Origin: Bacteroidota bacterium
GTDB lineage: Bacteria > Bacteroidota > Ignavibacteria > OLB7
Length of the DNA stretch: 54,758 nucleotides
Direction of reading: 5' to 3'
NCBI GenBank assembly: GCA_018266795.1
Contig: JAFDZV010000047.1
Coordinates: forward strand, 1-54,758
Part shown: in pieces, positions 1-9,651 of the stretch
Layout of the letters: each line of letters opens with the position of its first letter
Numbering within the stretch: position 1 is the stretch's first letter
Position numbers and translations under genes: made by a program
Notes under the pieces: model-generated
The model's input: only the letters and a program-made list of their open reading frames with translations
Told to the model about the DNA's origin: nothing
The model's database searches: none

Positions 1-520
1 ACTTCACGACGGCGATGCGAAGGATCTGGCGCTGGTTGCCAGCAACGAGCTGCGCGACATAGGAGCCGGCGGCAAGGTGCGCGGCGTCGAGCGTGACCGA
101 GATCGTCCCGGCATCGTGTACTCCGTCGGCGAGTGTTGCCACTTCGCGGCCGATGGCATCGAAGAGCCTGAGAGAGACCGGGCCGCTGTGATCGATGCGG
201 GCGCGGAGTTCGGCCTGTGCCGAGATCGGGTTGGGAGCGCACTGCATCGCAGCGGCGGTCGAGTTCTCCTCACCCGGTACGGCAGCCGGCGGTGGCGGAG
301 CGAGGGTGTACCAGAATCCCTGGAGCGCCCTGGTCGAGGATCCTGAGGGACCGATAACGGCCTGTCCGAGCGTGGCGTTGATGGTAATGGCACCACTGAA
401 GGTGCTGGTTCCGCCGGAACCGATCACCCCGCGCACCGTTGTCTGTGCCGCCGCCGTTGTGAACGTAGCGGCGAGCGCGATCGTGATCGCTGCGAGTAGC
501 TTTCCATGTTGTCGATACAT
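1..520 (-). CDS. T9SS type A sorting-domain secreted protein, 3' end cut by window edge
   Basis: The frame is open from an ATG at 518-520 to the window edge, giving 173 residues and no stop. AGGAG lies 8 bases ahead of the ATG. Residues 1-26 form a signal peptide ending AAAQ. A short N-terminal region follows with ATLGQAVIG and LQGFWY, a pattern common in small Bacteroidota secreted proteins. A proline linker (residues 75-80) leads into a C-terminal sorting domain with APNPIS, LRLFDAIGREV and AAGSYVAQL. The domain is almost complete at the edge, so only a few residues are probably missing. Likely exported by Sec and then T9SS. Function of the short N-terminal part is unknown. Confidence 0.85.
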   Translation of the reverse strand, partial: MYRQHGKLLAAITIALAATFTTAAAQTTVRGVIGSGGTSTFSGAITINATLGQAVIGPSGSSTRALQGFWYTLAPPPPAAVPGEENSTAAAMQCAPNPISAQAELRARIDHSGPVSLRLFDAIGREVATLADGVHDAGTISVTLDAAHLAAGSYVAQLVAGNQRQILRIAVVK

Positions 521-784
521 CGTCAGTCTCCTAAATCGTTCGCGCGAACTGCTGTCGCGAATTGGTCGATGCGGCTGCCTGCAGGGTAGTTGCCGGCATG
601 CGGCGTCGGCCCGGTGTTGAGGATGCGCCCGCCACCTCAACGTTCGGCCCGCGTCCCGGGCTTGTTGAATCGAGAGGCATCGGTGCTGTTCAAATAACGT
701 TGGATGATTATCTCTTCGGGACGAACCTATTATCCCGCACACGACGGCCGCAATTTTTACAGCGTGAAGTTCTCATTACCCGGA

Positions 785-818
785 GCATGGCTATCTGAAG
801 CATGGCTATCTGAAGCAT
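785..818. repeat. 15-bp tandem repeat, two copies plus a fragment
   Basis: The unit GCATGGCTATCTGAA occurs at 785-799 and 800-814, and a third partial copy begins GCAT at 815. It is non-coding. Confidence 0.8.
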
Positions 819-946
819 CGCTGGCACGGCGGAACATGTGGCAATACGATATATCGCCGTATCCCGGGATGTGAAACGAGGGAAAGGAGTAAAATGATTG
901 TCGGCGGGGTGATGTGTTGCCGAAGCGGCCATTGTGTCCCATGGAG

Positions 947-1003
947 GCAGGCCCGGTTGCGGCCTGTCAGCAGGCCCGGTTGCGGCCTGTCAGCAGGCCC
1001 GGT
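947..1003. repeat. 23-bp tandem repeat with internal dyad symmetry
   Basis: The 23-base unit lies at 947-969 and 970-992 with an 11-base third copy to 1003. Each unit contains AGGCC and GGCCT arms around a seven-base loop, so each copy could form a small hairpin. There are no spacers, so this is not a CRISPR. Confidence 0.8.
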
Positions 1004-1243
1004 GGCCGCCCGGTACGACAGGTTCCGTCTGGCAGGTGCCGTCGATGGCTGCCGGTACCTGTCCGTTTCCGTTCATCTCATCGTCATCGCAGGATGCCGC
1101 GCCTTGCGGGCCGCGGCAGTTTACGGCAGCGGAAGCAAGATCAGCAGTTCCACCTTCAGGTGCAAGCCGGTGCCTGGAGTTCCCGGCATTCGGCACCGCA
1201 GGCAGGGGCGTTGACAACGTGATCAGCCGTTTGGCAGGAGCCC

Positions 1244-1999
1244 TCAGTTTGTCAGCGCGTAGACGATGATGTTCGTGCCGATCTTGAACGCTTCCTCCCT
1301 TTTCTCGGGAGGATCGTTGTGGACGTCCGGATCGGCCCAGCCGTCTGAAGGGTTGGTCTCATAGGTGTAGAAGACGCAGAGCCGCCTGTGTTCCGCAAAC
1401 AGTCCGAAACCTCTCGGTGGTTTGTTATCGTGCTCGTGAATTTTCGGCAGTCCGTTCGGGAACTGATAGAAGGCGTGATAGATCGGATGTGAGAAGGGAA
1501 GTTCCTGGAACTCCTGTCCTGGGAACACCTTGTGCATCTCGCGTCGGATGGCCGTGTCCAGCCCGTAGTCATCATCAATATAGAGGAACCCTCCGGCGAG
1601 AAGATAGGCGCGCAGGCGGCGGACATCGGTTTCGCTGAAGTTGACGTTGCCGTGGCCGGTGAGAAACAGGAGTGGATAGTTGAAAATGTTGTCGCTGGCG
1701 ATATCCACGCTTTCAAATGTTGGACGAACGTTCATACCGGTAGCCTTGCGCAGGTATTCCAGCATGTTGACTTCGGACGACTGGTCGTTGTACCAGTCGC
1801 CACCGCCCGCATATTTCAGACGCGCAATCACGAAGGCGCTGTTCTGTGGCCGCTTCGTGACCGTAGGGGGAGCCTCACCGGGTTGCGCCGGCTGTGCGAC
1901 GGCGGAAGGTGCAACCCACAGGAGGGCTGCAATGATAATACCGCCGGCTGCCGGGCCGGCGAACATCCGCATCACCAATGTTGCTGTTCTGAATGACAT
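1244..1999 (-). CDS. DUF4159 domain-containing exported protein
   Basis: 251 residues from the ATG at 1997-1999. The N-terminus has a hydrophobic segment (GGIIIAALLWVAPSAVAQ, about residues 19-36) typical of a signal peptide, which favours this start over an upstream in-frame ATG at 2221. Residues 60-250 match the DUF4159 pattern: GGGDWYND, LLFLTGHG, LRAYLLAGGFLYIDDDYG, a late GWADPDVHND segment and a C-terminal GTNIIVYALTN. DUF4159 has a glutamine-amidotransferase-like (flavodoxin-like) fold by family knowledge and its biochemical role is not established. No strong Shine-Dalgarno is visible. Probably periplasmic. Confidence 0.8.
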   Translation of the reverse strand: MSFRTATLVMRMFAGPAAGGIIIAALLWVAPSAVAQPAQPGEAPPTVTKRPQNSAFVIARLKYAGGGDWYNDQSSEVNMLEYLRKATGMNVRPTFESVDIASDNIFNYPLLFLTGHGNVNFSETDVRRLRAYLLAGGFLYIDDDYGLDTAIRREMHKVFPGQEFQELPFSHPIYHAFYQFPNGLPKIHEHDNKPPRGFGLFAEHRRLCVFYTYETNPSDGWADPDVHNDPPEKREEAFKIGTNIIVYALTN

Positions 2000-2544
2000 G
2001 ATTGAATGACGAACAAGTACGCCGTACAATCTCGCTGACTGCCGCGTTCCAGACAATGCACCGTGTGTTGAACGACGTAAAATTTCTGCCAGTTTTCCAC
2101 GATGACTACTTGTACCCCTCAGGCGTAAAAAATATATTGCGTTTCTGCACTGGTGCCGGTGCTCCGAATACGGACCCCCTTTAGCACCACGCCAATGCTT
2201 CCGCACCATCACAGACATCACTGATGTCTGTCTTTTCTTCGGGCTTGAATCTACCCCGTGTTCAGGCCGACATCCTTATCGCGACGTTACAAAGCCCTGT
2301 GCTTCGCAGGCATCCTGTTGGGTGGGTGTCATCGAGATAACATGGCAACGTGATACCAGCATCTATCGGAAACGGACTGCGTTCGGCTGCCACCGGGAGT
2401 TGCAGTTCATCCTGTGGGTGCTTTAAGCATAACGTATGCGTGCGGTATGGTACTGTGCGCTCGTGATTCATCGTAAGGCGTTGGAGAGTGAGAGGGGACG
2501 CTCGCTCTCCGGCGTAACAACAACAACCCGGAGGATATCATTTC
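2000..2544. other. Divergent intergenic region
   Basis: This 545-base stretch lies between the divergently transcribed DUF4159 gene and the 981-residue secreted protein. It should carry both promoters. I see no gene in it. It holds a near-perfect palindrome at 2211-2231. Confidence 0.55.
2211..2239 (+). promoter_or_regulatory. Near-perfect palindrome followed by a T-rich tract
   Basis: ACAGACATCA at 2211-2220 is the reverse complement of TGATGTCTGT at 2222-2231, with one base between them, followed by TCTTTTCTT. It could be an operator for the divergent pair or a terminator of a short unannotated transcript reading rightward. Confidence 0.4.
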
Positions 2545-5490
2545 ATGGTCCAGCAGCCCATGCGAATCAGTATACTGATTCGCAACTTCCTACTGTTGCC
2601 CGCACTCATGGTAGTGCTCGGCATAAGCCTCATCACTTCCAGCGCACATGCGCAGGCCCCATTCAGTGGTACGTGTTTTCCGACGTGTGATTCCACGGAT
2701 GCCCGCATGCTGTCGATTGCCGGTGCCGGCATCAACACGCTGGCCGGCCAGGACATCGTCCTGACGGTGGCCGTACCTGCCACCGCAAGCACCGTCACCA
2801 TCGGAATCTTCGATCCCGAGACGAGCGGACGTTGGGACATCGGCACCGTGCCCCTGGAATACACGGTGTATGCCGATCCCAACGGAGACGGTACCGGCAC
2901 GTTCCAGGTGCTGCAGTTCCGCGGCGATTCACTGAATGCCTACGACAACCGGTGGTACAACGTGACGTTCAACAACGTGGCGCAGGCGCGCACGCAGAGC
3001 GGTGCGTACTACTACACGCTGAAGATCCGCACCACGGACAACTCCATCACGAGCTGGAGCAGCTTCAAGGTTCGTACGGACGCCGTGATCTATCTCCGCC
3101 CGAATCAGGCCTTTGCGATGGCCGCGCCTCTCTCGAACCTGGCCACTGCGCAGATCGTCTATCCGAACTACCCGACGCTCACTCCTACCACCTACGACGG
3201 CAACTGGACGTTCTATCTCAACGTGCAGGTTCCACAGTCCGAGTTGGTATTCTGGGACGGCGATTTCGACTATGGTGATTATCAGTGCATCAATAGCGAC
3301 GAGGACGATCCCGATACCCCGAACGGCGTGCCGAGCTGGGTTCCCGCCGGCACTCAGGTTGTGAACGAGGGCGTGGCTCATTCGGCAATCGTCTGTGCCA
3401 ACGGGGATACCGCAACGTCCAATCCGACGGACGACAGCCAGAGCCCGGCACTTCGCCGCGAGCCGAACATCTTCTACGAACTGATCGATCCGTACGGGAC
3501 CTCGTATGTGAACGGTAACCCCTCCGGCAACCTGGAGTGGGAGCAATTCCGCCTTTCCACCGCACCGTTCGATCGCAACCTGATGGACTATCAGGCCGAC
3601 AGCATTCCGCCGGGTATCTGGACGCTCAATATCATGGGCATGGATCTTCAGAATCTGGACGCGATGCGCTTCGGACCTGCGGGTACGCTTACGGCTCCCT
3701 ACCTGATGGGTGTCGATACCACGGGCAACCCGGTGCTGCCTCCTCCCTCCGTTCCGCCGGACACCGCGACCGTGAGCGGCAGGCTCTTCTTCGACGCGAA
3801 CAGCGACGGTGTGTTCAACAACGGCGAACTCGGTATCCCGGGCATTCCGCTCTTCCTGTACGTGGATTACGACAACGACAATGTTGTCGACGCGACGTTG
3901 ACCACCACCACGGATGCAAACGGTGCGTATCTCTTCAAGGATCTCCGGAACAGTCACTGCCTGATCGTGGTGGACTCCACCGTTCTTGGTGCGAACGCAA
4001 TTCCAACCGCAGATCCGGATGGTATCGCAACGCGACACAAGGCCAACGTAACGATCGATGCAACGCACCAGGATGTTGTCGGCGACTTCGGCTACCGGCA
4101 GTACCTGAGCGCCTCCATCAGTGGTCTCGATACGGTTGAGGCCTGCGTCAACTCCACGTACACGTCCACCGTGAACGACGTTGGCGTTACCTACTCCTGG
4201 AGCGTGTCCGGTGCTGCCACCATCGTGGGCGCCACCAACGGCTCCACAGTGACGGTGCACACCAACAACTTCGGAACGTTCAAGCTTACGCTTACCGTCA
4301 CGAAGAACGGATCGACGTATACCGCGAAGAAGACGGTTGTGGTAGCCGGTATCGATTTCGCGCTCTTCGGCTATCACTCGGTATACTTCAAGGGACGTTG
4401 CTGCGGTGCGGACACCACGCGCGGCGTGGTTCTTGGAAACGTGGGTGTAAACCTGCCGGTAACCGGCTGCAATCCGCGTCCGTGCCTCACGTTCGGTACG
4501 TGCAACACGCCGGCCTACAACGGTGATGGCGGCTGCGTGCGCGGCGATTACTGTGACCTCTCGAACACCACCAGTGTCTGGGATCTCTGCGCGAATCGTT
4601 CGTCCAGCACCACATGCAACGCAACCAAGCGCCACAGCGGGCCTACCTGCTTCACGGCGCCGATCATCAACCCGCTGGATCTTCCGAAGGTGCCGAGCTT
4701 CTCGGTTGGCTGCAACAACATCACGGTGTCCTGCAATGGTTCGCGCGCGCTCAACCCAGGAACATACGGCGTGATCACCATCGGCAATGGCGGCACGCTG
4801 ACGCTGGGCAACGGCATCTACAACATCCGCTCGATTCGCGGCGGCTCGAACATCACCATCGTTACGCAGGCCGGAACCAAGGTGCGTATCGGGCGTGATA
4901 TGCTTATCGGCAGCGGCTACGTCGGACCGTACAACAGCGCACTCTTCATCGTCCGTTCGGACGGCGTCTACTGCGGTGCCTCATCGGTCGACTTCGGCAC
5001 AGGCACCGAGTTCCATGGTCAGGTGTTCGCGCCGAACGGCACGATCGACCTTGGGAACAATACGACGCTGACCGGCCGTTTCTGGGGTGACAAGATCACC
5101 AGCGACTGCAACGTCCGTGTGGTGTTCTGGACGCCGGTGAACAACCTTACGCACGGCAACAACGACGGCTTCCAGAAGAAGCTGATCTCCGGTGCCGTCA
5201 CCGGAAGTGCGAACAAGATGCTCCAGAAGAGCTATCCGAATCCGTTCACCAGCAGCACCACCCTCGCCTACACGCTGAGTGAGGATGCCAACGTGACCAT
5301 CCGTGTTGTCGATGCCAGCGGCCGCCAGGTGCGTACGCTTCTGGATAACGCGGACGTGGGCAAGGGCGATCGGACGCTTACATGGGACGGCCGCGGCTCC
5401 AACGGCGAGGCGCTCCCGAACGGAACGTATTTCTTCAACCTCGAGGCCAATGGCCAGGTTGAGGCGCAGCCCGTTGTGCTTGTCCGCTAA
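2545..5490 (+). CDS. Large T9SS-exported protein with SdrD B-like, PKD-like and beta-helix-like regions
   Basis: 981 residues. GGAGG at 2530-2534 supports the ATG at 2545; a second ATG at 2560 is possible. A signal peptide ends near residue 36 (SSAHAQ). Residues 37-400 are an unassigned secreted region. Residues about 407-519 resemble an SdrD B / Cna B-like domain (SGRLFFDANSDGVFNNGE, GAYLFKDL, VGDFGYRQY). Residues about 522-602 are PKD/Ig-like. A cysteine-rich stretch follows, then about 712-865 a G/N-rich repeat (GGTLTLGNGIYNI) of the kind that forms parallel beta-helices. Residues about 891-981 are a T9SS type A / FlgD-like sorting domain (SYPNPFTSSTTLAYTL, NGTYFFNLEANG). Likely a cell-surface or released adhesin-like protein; the ligand is unknown. 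Confidence 0.88.
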   Translation: MVQQPMRISILIRNFLLLPALMVVLGISLITSSAHAQAPFSGTCFPTCDSTDARMLSIAGAGINTLAGQDIVLTVAVPATASTVTIGIFDPETSGRWDIGTVPLEYTVYADPNGDGTGTFQVLQFRGDSLNAYDNRWYNVTFNNVAQARTQSGAYYYTLKIRTTDNSITSWSSFKVRTDAVIYLRPNQAFAMAAPLSNLATAQIVYPNYPTLTPTTYDGNWTFYLNVQVPQSELVFWDGDFDYGDYQCINSDEDDPDTPNGVPSWVPAGTQVVNEGVAHSAIVCANGDTATSNPTDDSQSPALRREPNIFYELIDPYGTSYVNGNPSGNLEWEQFRLSTAPFDRNLMDYQADSIPPGIWTLNIMGMDLQNLDAMRFGPAGTLTAPYLMGVDTTGNPVLPPPSVPPDTATVSGRLFFDANSDGVFNNGELGIPGIPLFLYVDYDNDNVVDATLTTTTDANGAYLFKDLRNSHCLIVVDSTVLGANAIPTADPDGIATRHKANVTIDATHQDVVGDFGYRQYLSASISGLDTVEACVNSTYTSTVNDVGVTYSWSVSGAATIVGATNGSTVTVHTNNFGTFKLTLTVTKNGSTYTAKKTVVVAGIDFALFGYHSVYFKGRCCGADTTRGVVLGNVGVNLPVTGCNPRPCLTFGTCNTPAYNGDGGCVRGDYCDLSNTTSVWDLCANRSSSTTCNATKRHSGPTCFTAPIINPLDLPKVPSFSVGCNNITVSCNGSRALNPGTYGVITIGNGGTLTLGNGIYNIRSIRGGSNITIVTQAGTKVRIGRDMLIGSGYVGPYNSALFIVRSDGVYCGASSVDFGTGTEFHGQVFAPNGTIDLGNNTTLTGRFWGDKITSDCNVRVVFWTPVNNLTHGNNDGFQKKLISGAVTGSANKMLQKSYPNPFTSSTTLAYTLSEDANVTIRVVDASGRQVRTLLDNADVGKGDRTLTWDGRGSNGEALPNGTYFFNLEANGQVEAQPVVLVR

Positions 5491-5526
5491 CCCGGACACT
5501 GGCTTCCAACGGAAAGGTTGAACGTC

Positions 5527-5560
5527 AAATGCCCCCGGCATCACGATGCCGGGGGCATTT
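5527..5560 (+). terminator. Symmetrical hairpin terminator
   Basis: AAATGCCCCCGGCAT at 5527-5541 pairs perfectly with 5546-5560. It lies 36 bases after the stop of the 981-residue protein. The A and T ends make it usable in both directions. Confidence 0.85.
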
Positions 5561-6142
5561 CGATATCACCCGGAGAATCAGGGCGGTCGCCGTCTACCGG
5601 CCTGCAGGAATGGGGCAGTCCTCACCGGGATCGCTTCTCAACGATCGGGCTGGGCGGCACTGAAGGATTTTTTTTTCGCAATGCGTGCAACCGGTGTGAT
5701 GTTCCGTCCGCGCATCGTGTCTTCAAAGACGGCCGCTGTTATCATTCGCGCTTACGCCAATCCGGGCGGCTCGTGACCACGATGGCGCGACGTCCTGTTG
5801 ACGCGACCGTCAGGATACCGGGACTGTAATCCGGGCCTGCGCCCTGCCGGCAGGGAATCCGGGGTTCCCGGGAACTCTGCCTTCGGAGCACCAGGCTGGC
5901 AGATGGCATCGACCGGGGCCGATAGAACTGGATTATCCGGCGAAAATCCAGGGATTCCGGCGATTCGGATTTTGTCGCATCCGGGAAGCCTTTGTAACAT
6001 TCCACAATTCGCCGGGTTCACCGTAAACCGTACCTGCCGCTGTTCCTGAGGACGGCGAGCGCATGTCTTTCGCACCCTAACAGACAATGCGTTTGCTATA
6101 CACGAAACACTCTTCGTCGGTATATCCTTAGGAGTCAACGTC
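5561..6142. other. Non-coding leader of the first giant paralogue
   Basis: This is about 580 bases without a supported gene. It contains a run of nine to ten T near 5668, a 14-base perfect palindrome CCCTGCCGGCAGGG at 5842-5855 and, just after it, a TTCCCGGGAA palindrome. The promoter of the downstream gene should lie here. AGGAG at 6130-6134 is its ribosome binding site. Confidence 0.5.
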
Positions 6143-9100
6143 ATGCAAAAACGGTACACCCTACTGCTGTCACTATTGTTGATGGCGGTGACCGTCACCC
6201 CGAAGGCGTGGGGTCAATTGACCAATTACGTCTTTCAGAGTGGCAGTGGTTCGCAGTTCAGTATCACCTCCGGCAATGTTGTGTACAACGGTGCCGGACA
6301 GCGAGGCTCGGGACAGGGCGGTTACGATGATTATGCGAGCGGCCCGTACGCGATCGGATTCACCTTCCCGTTCGCTGGAACAGGCTACACAACATTCTCG
6401 CTCAGCACCAACGGTGCGATCAGCCTTGGTAACACAGTGGTTACCACCACATGGGTCAATTCGCTGACGGTAGGTAGCTATCCGATGATCGCTCCCTTCT
6501 TCGATGACCTCCGGGTTTCCGGCGGCGTTCAGGGATGCGGCAATCCGGCCATCCAATATCAGACCTCCGGCGTGGCACCGAACCGGCTGCTCACGATCGA
6601 GTTTCGGGATATGGACGGCCAGAACCGCTATCCGGCCTGGTGCACATTCCAGGCGCGCCTGTACGAGAGCGGCAAGATCGAGTTCTGGTACGGCCGCATG
6701 TCCTCCTGCGATGTCTGTAACCAGTTCCGCGGCTGCTTCAGCGGTTCCGCATCGATCGGTCTGGCAGCAAGCGCGTCGGACTACATGAGTGTCACGCTCA
6801 CCGGCGGCGGCGGCACGATGAGCCGCGCCTCGGTGAACAACAGCAACAACATCAACTCCACGGCCATCAACGCCGGCACGATGTTCACCTTCATTCCGTG
6901 CAGCCTGGTTCTTACCGGACGTACGGGAGCCGGGAACGGCGGCACAACCACGATGGCCAACGGCGATACGTTCTTCAGCGGTTTCCTGACCCAGGTTGGC
7001 AGCTCTTCGGTCTATACGCCGTTCTCGCAGCAGATGACGGACGTCACCTGCGCCGGCCTCTGTACACTTGCGATCAGCGGCCCGGCTGCGAATGATTACT
7101 ACCTCGGCACTCCGGGAACGCTCAACCGCACGGTGAATCTCGGCGGCGGCACTGTGGATATTCCGAACATCGGCTTCGCTCCCACCGCGGGTGGTGTGCG
7201 TTCCGCCGTGCTCACGGTGACCGGCCCAGGCGTTACGCGCACCTTCAATCTCGCGGCGCGCGCTCCGTTTGTCAACTACACGGGGATTATCCCGCAGGGT
7301 GGCACGCAGGGGATGAATACCGGCGACACGCTCTTCAAGGGCCTTCCCGTGCCTCGACATAGCTCGCAATGCTTCACTCCCTTCTCACTGTTGAATGTCA
7401 GTGGCTCGAGTCAGTTGATACACTACGCGCTGACCGATCCGACCAATCAGTATTCCATCAGTGCCGATACCACGCTCGGCGCCAACGGCACAACAGCTCC
7501 GCGGATCTGCTTCAGCCCGCAGGGCTTCGGCCCGCAGCCGGCAATGCTTACTGTTACGGCCGGCGGTGAGTCGCGGACGTTCGTGCTCTACGCCATCAGC
7601 GCGGCGCCGGGTGCCGATTTCCATATCGGCGCGCAGACCGTGGGCGTGGATCTGACCGAACTCTTCCGCAATCGCTACGGATGCGTTGGCGAGGAGGCCG
7701 TGACCTATGCGGTCAAGGTGGTCAATACCGGCTACGGTGACTTCATGATCAACGGTGCGGAGTTCTATCTGGTGGATACCGTGTATCGTCAGGGCGTTCC
7801 CTCCTATCCGTACGTCCGTGATTCGCAGGGACGCCTTATCCGTGTCTACGATTACTGGCTTACCAGGAACGCGCCCGTGCTGCCGCTGACGCCGGCACAG
7901 ACCCAGCTCCCGATAACCGTGCATCAGGCCGATTCCACGACGGTCTACCTGAGCTTCGTCGGCGCGCTGAACGGCAAGCGGTTCGCCCGCGCCATACTCC
8001 GCACCAACGGACAGTCGCGCTCCGGGCTGGATACCAACGGCGTATCGTCTGAAGGTCTCGTGAACTTCGATGTCTACGCGCACGGCTCCGGTTCCATGCT
8101 CTCCGATACGGTGGGCGGCGGATTGCCGCGCGCCGTCATCTTCCCGGTTACGCGTATCGGTGAGTGGGCAGTCGACACGATGACGGTTGTGAACAACGGC
8201 GTCTGCAGTCTCCGCATCAACCTGACCCTGATGGATATCACGGCCGGCGATGTGGACGAGTTCGAGATCGTCACGAAGCCCTCCAGCCAGGTGGACGCCG
8301 TAACGCACGATCTGATTCTGCCGCCGGGTGCGTCCGATCATATCGTTGTCCGCTTCAAGCCGCAGCAGATCGGGTCGCGCCGTGCGGGTCTGCGACTGAA
8401 GACCAACGACTCCAACATCTACGTTCCCGGCATCACCGAGCGCGGCGTCTACTATGTGGACCTGTTCGGCTCCGGCAAGACCGATCTGTACGGTGAAGGC
8501 GGCGATGCCGGCACTGCTCTGATCGGCGGCGGCAGCGCAGAGCACACCAAGGGTTCCGTCCGGATGAAGAACACCCGGAGCAATCCGGTGAGCATCGTTC
8601 AGGTGGACATCGTTGGTGATGACAGCACGGACTTCAGTTCAAGCAACTGGCCAACGCTTCCGGTGCTTCTGGAGCCGGGAATGGAGCAGGCCTTCCAGGT
8701 GGAGTTTGCTCCGAAGTCCGGCGAGTCGCCCGGCACGCGGAAGACGCGTCTCCGGATGATCACGTCCGATGGCGATACGGTGTACATCCCTGTAACCGGT
8801 ACCGCCGGCACGCGCGAGATCGACGTGACGCCGCAGGATCTGAAGTTCGGCCAGCTTACCATCGGTAAGAAGTCGCGCAAGAACGTCGTGATCCGCAACA
8901 CCGGCACGATGGTGCTTACCGTGCAGCAGCCTGCGGTTACCTCCACGGGCGAGTTCACGGCAACGCAGCTTGCCCGCACGCAGCTGGATCCCGGCCAGTC
9001 CGAGATCGTCGAGGTAACGTACGCTCCAACGGTAACCGGTCTGTACTCCGGTACCATGGATATCACGAGCAACGGGACGGCTACGCCGATGGTGAGCGTC

Positions 9101-9508
9101 ACGCTGAATGGTACGGCCAAGACGCGCAAGGTGGACGATCCTGATCCCACCGGCACCACGAGCGGTCCGAGCGTGAGCGGCGAGATCGCAACGAGCGGTC
9201 TTGAGGAGTTCAGTGTGGCAGGTGTCAGCGGCGTTCGCGATGCAAGCGGCATGGCGTTGATGCAGAGCGTTCCGAATCCGGGCCGCGATCTGGTGGAGAT
9301 CGGCTACTCCCTGCCGGTGCGTGCGGACGTTACTCTTGCACTGTATGATGATCAGGGACGCCTGGTTCTCATGCTGGACTCCGGCACCCGTCCGATCGGC
9401 GAAACCCGTCTCCGCGTAGACGTGAGCGGGCTTGCTGCCGGGCTGTATCACTACCGGCTCATGGCCAACGGCAATTCGTTGAGCCGTACACTGACCGTCG
9501 TTCGATGA
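6143..9508 (+). CDS. Giant T9SS cargo with choice-of-anchor D repeats, paralogue 1 of 3
   Basis: 1121 residues; AGGAG sits 8 bases before the ATG. The signal peptide is residues 1-25 (ending KAWGQ). Residues 26-253 form a jelly-roll-like module with FTFPFAGTGYTTF, YPMIAPFFDDL, LLTIEF and KIEFWYG, a pattern frequent at the start of Bacteroidota surface proteins. Ig-like choice-of-anchor D repeats follow at about 255-373, 376-486, 663-776, 782-889 and 891-994, with a distinct block at 490-652 (RNRYGCVGEEAV to VNFDVYAHG). After a linker containing GLEEFSVAGVSGVRDASG, residues about 1040-1121 are the T9SS sorting domain (SVPNPGRDLVEIGY, LALYDDQGRLV, AAGLYHYRLMANG). Predicted to be attached to or released from the cell surface; function unknown. 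The same architecture follows in the next two genes. Confidence 0.9.
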   Translation: MQKRYTLLLSLLLMAVTVTPKAWGQLTNYVFQSGSGSQFSITSGNVVYNGAGQRGSGQGGYDDYASGPYAIGFTFPFAGTGYTTFSLSTNGAISLGNTVVTTTWVNSLTVGSYPMIAPFFDDLRVSGGVQGCGNPAIQYQTSGVAPNRLLTIEFRDMDGQNRYPAWCTFQARLYESGKIEFWYGRMSSCDVCNQFRGCFSGSASIGLAASASDYMSVTLTGGGGTMSRASVNNSNNINSTAINAGTMFTFIPCSLVLTGRTGAGNGGTTTMANGDTFFSGFLTQVGSSSVYTPFSQQMTDVTCAGLCTLAISGPAANDYYLGTPGTLNRTVNLGGGTVDIPNIGFAPTAGGVRSAVLTVTGPGVTRTFNLAARAPFVNYTGIIPQGGTQGMNTGDTLFKGLPVPRHSSQCFTPFSLLNVSGSSQLIHYALTDPTNQYSISADTTLGANGTTAPRICFSPQGFGPQPAMLTVTAGGESRTFVLYAISAAPGADFHIGAQTVGVDLTELFRNRYGCVGEEAVTYAVKVVNTGYGDFMINGAEFYLVDTVYRQGVPSYPYVRDSQGRLIRVYDYWLTRNAPVLPLTPAQTQLPITVHQADSTTVYLSFVGALNGKRFARAILRTNGQSRSGLDTNGVSSEGLVNFDVYAHGSGSMLSDTVGGGLPRAVIFPVTRIGEWAVDTMTVVNNGVCSLRINLTLMDITAGDVDEFEIVTKPSSQVDAVTHDLILPPGASDHIVVRFKPQQIGSRRAGLRLKTNDSNIYVPGITERGVYYVDLFGSGKTDLYGEGGDAGTALIGGGSAEHTKGSVRMKNTRSNPVSIVQVDIVGDDSTDFSSSNWPTLPVLLEPGMEQAFQVEFAPKSGESPGTRKTRLRMITSDGDTVYIPVTGTAGTREIDVTPQDLKFGQLTIGKKSRKNVVIRNTGTMVLTVQQPAVTSTGEFTATQLARTQLDPGQSEIVEVTYAPTVTGLYSGTMDITSNGTATPMVSVTLNGTAKTRKVDDPDPTGTTSGPSVSGEIATSGLEEFSVAGVSGVRDASGMALMQSVPNPGRDLVEIGYSLPVRADVTLALYDDQGRLVLMLDSGTRPIGETRLRVDVSGLAAGLYHYRLMANGNSLSRTLTVVR

Positions 9509-9519
9509 GTTCCGCCGCT

Positions 9520-9545
9520 CCCCGGTCCATAAACATGGATCGGGG
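9520..9545 (+). terminator. First of two tandem hairpins after paralogue 1
   Basis: CCCCGGTCCAT at 9520-9530 pairs with ATGGATCGGGG at 9535-9545 across an AAAC loop, with one G-U pair. There is no T tract, but a stronger hairpin follows about 75 bases later. Confidence 0.55.
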
Positions 9546-9618
9546 CCTGCGGCGAACCTGTCTCCTTCCGTGGTCCGGCGGGTGACTGGAATCGTCAGCG
9601 AACAGGTCCGAATGGAAC

Positions 9619-9651
9619 AAAGGGGGTACCTCGCATCGAGGTACCCCCTTT
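9619..9651 (+). terminator. Strong symmetrical terminator after paralogue 1
   Basis: AAAGGGGGTACCTCG at 9619-9633 is perfectly complementary to 9637-9651, giving a 15-bp stem with a three-base loop and A/T ends. Confidence 0.85.

Larger units (their letters stand above)
521..1243. other. Non-coding spacer with two short tandem repeats
   Basis: No convincing gene lies in this stretch: the reading frames present have no signal peptide, no family match and no ribosome binding site. It separates two minus-strand genes, so it should hold the promoter of the truncated T9SS gene. It contains a 15-bp tandem repeat near 785 and a 23-bp tandem repeat near 947, listed separately. Confidence 0.6.

Noticed and set aside
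947-1003. Tandem repeat considered as a CRISPR remnant
   Set aside because: Units are directly adjacent with no spacers and there are no cas genes nearby.
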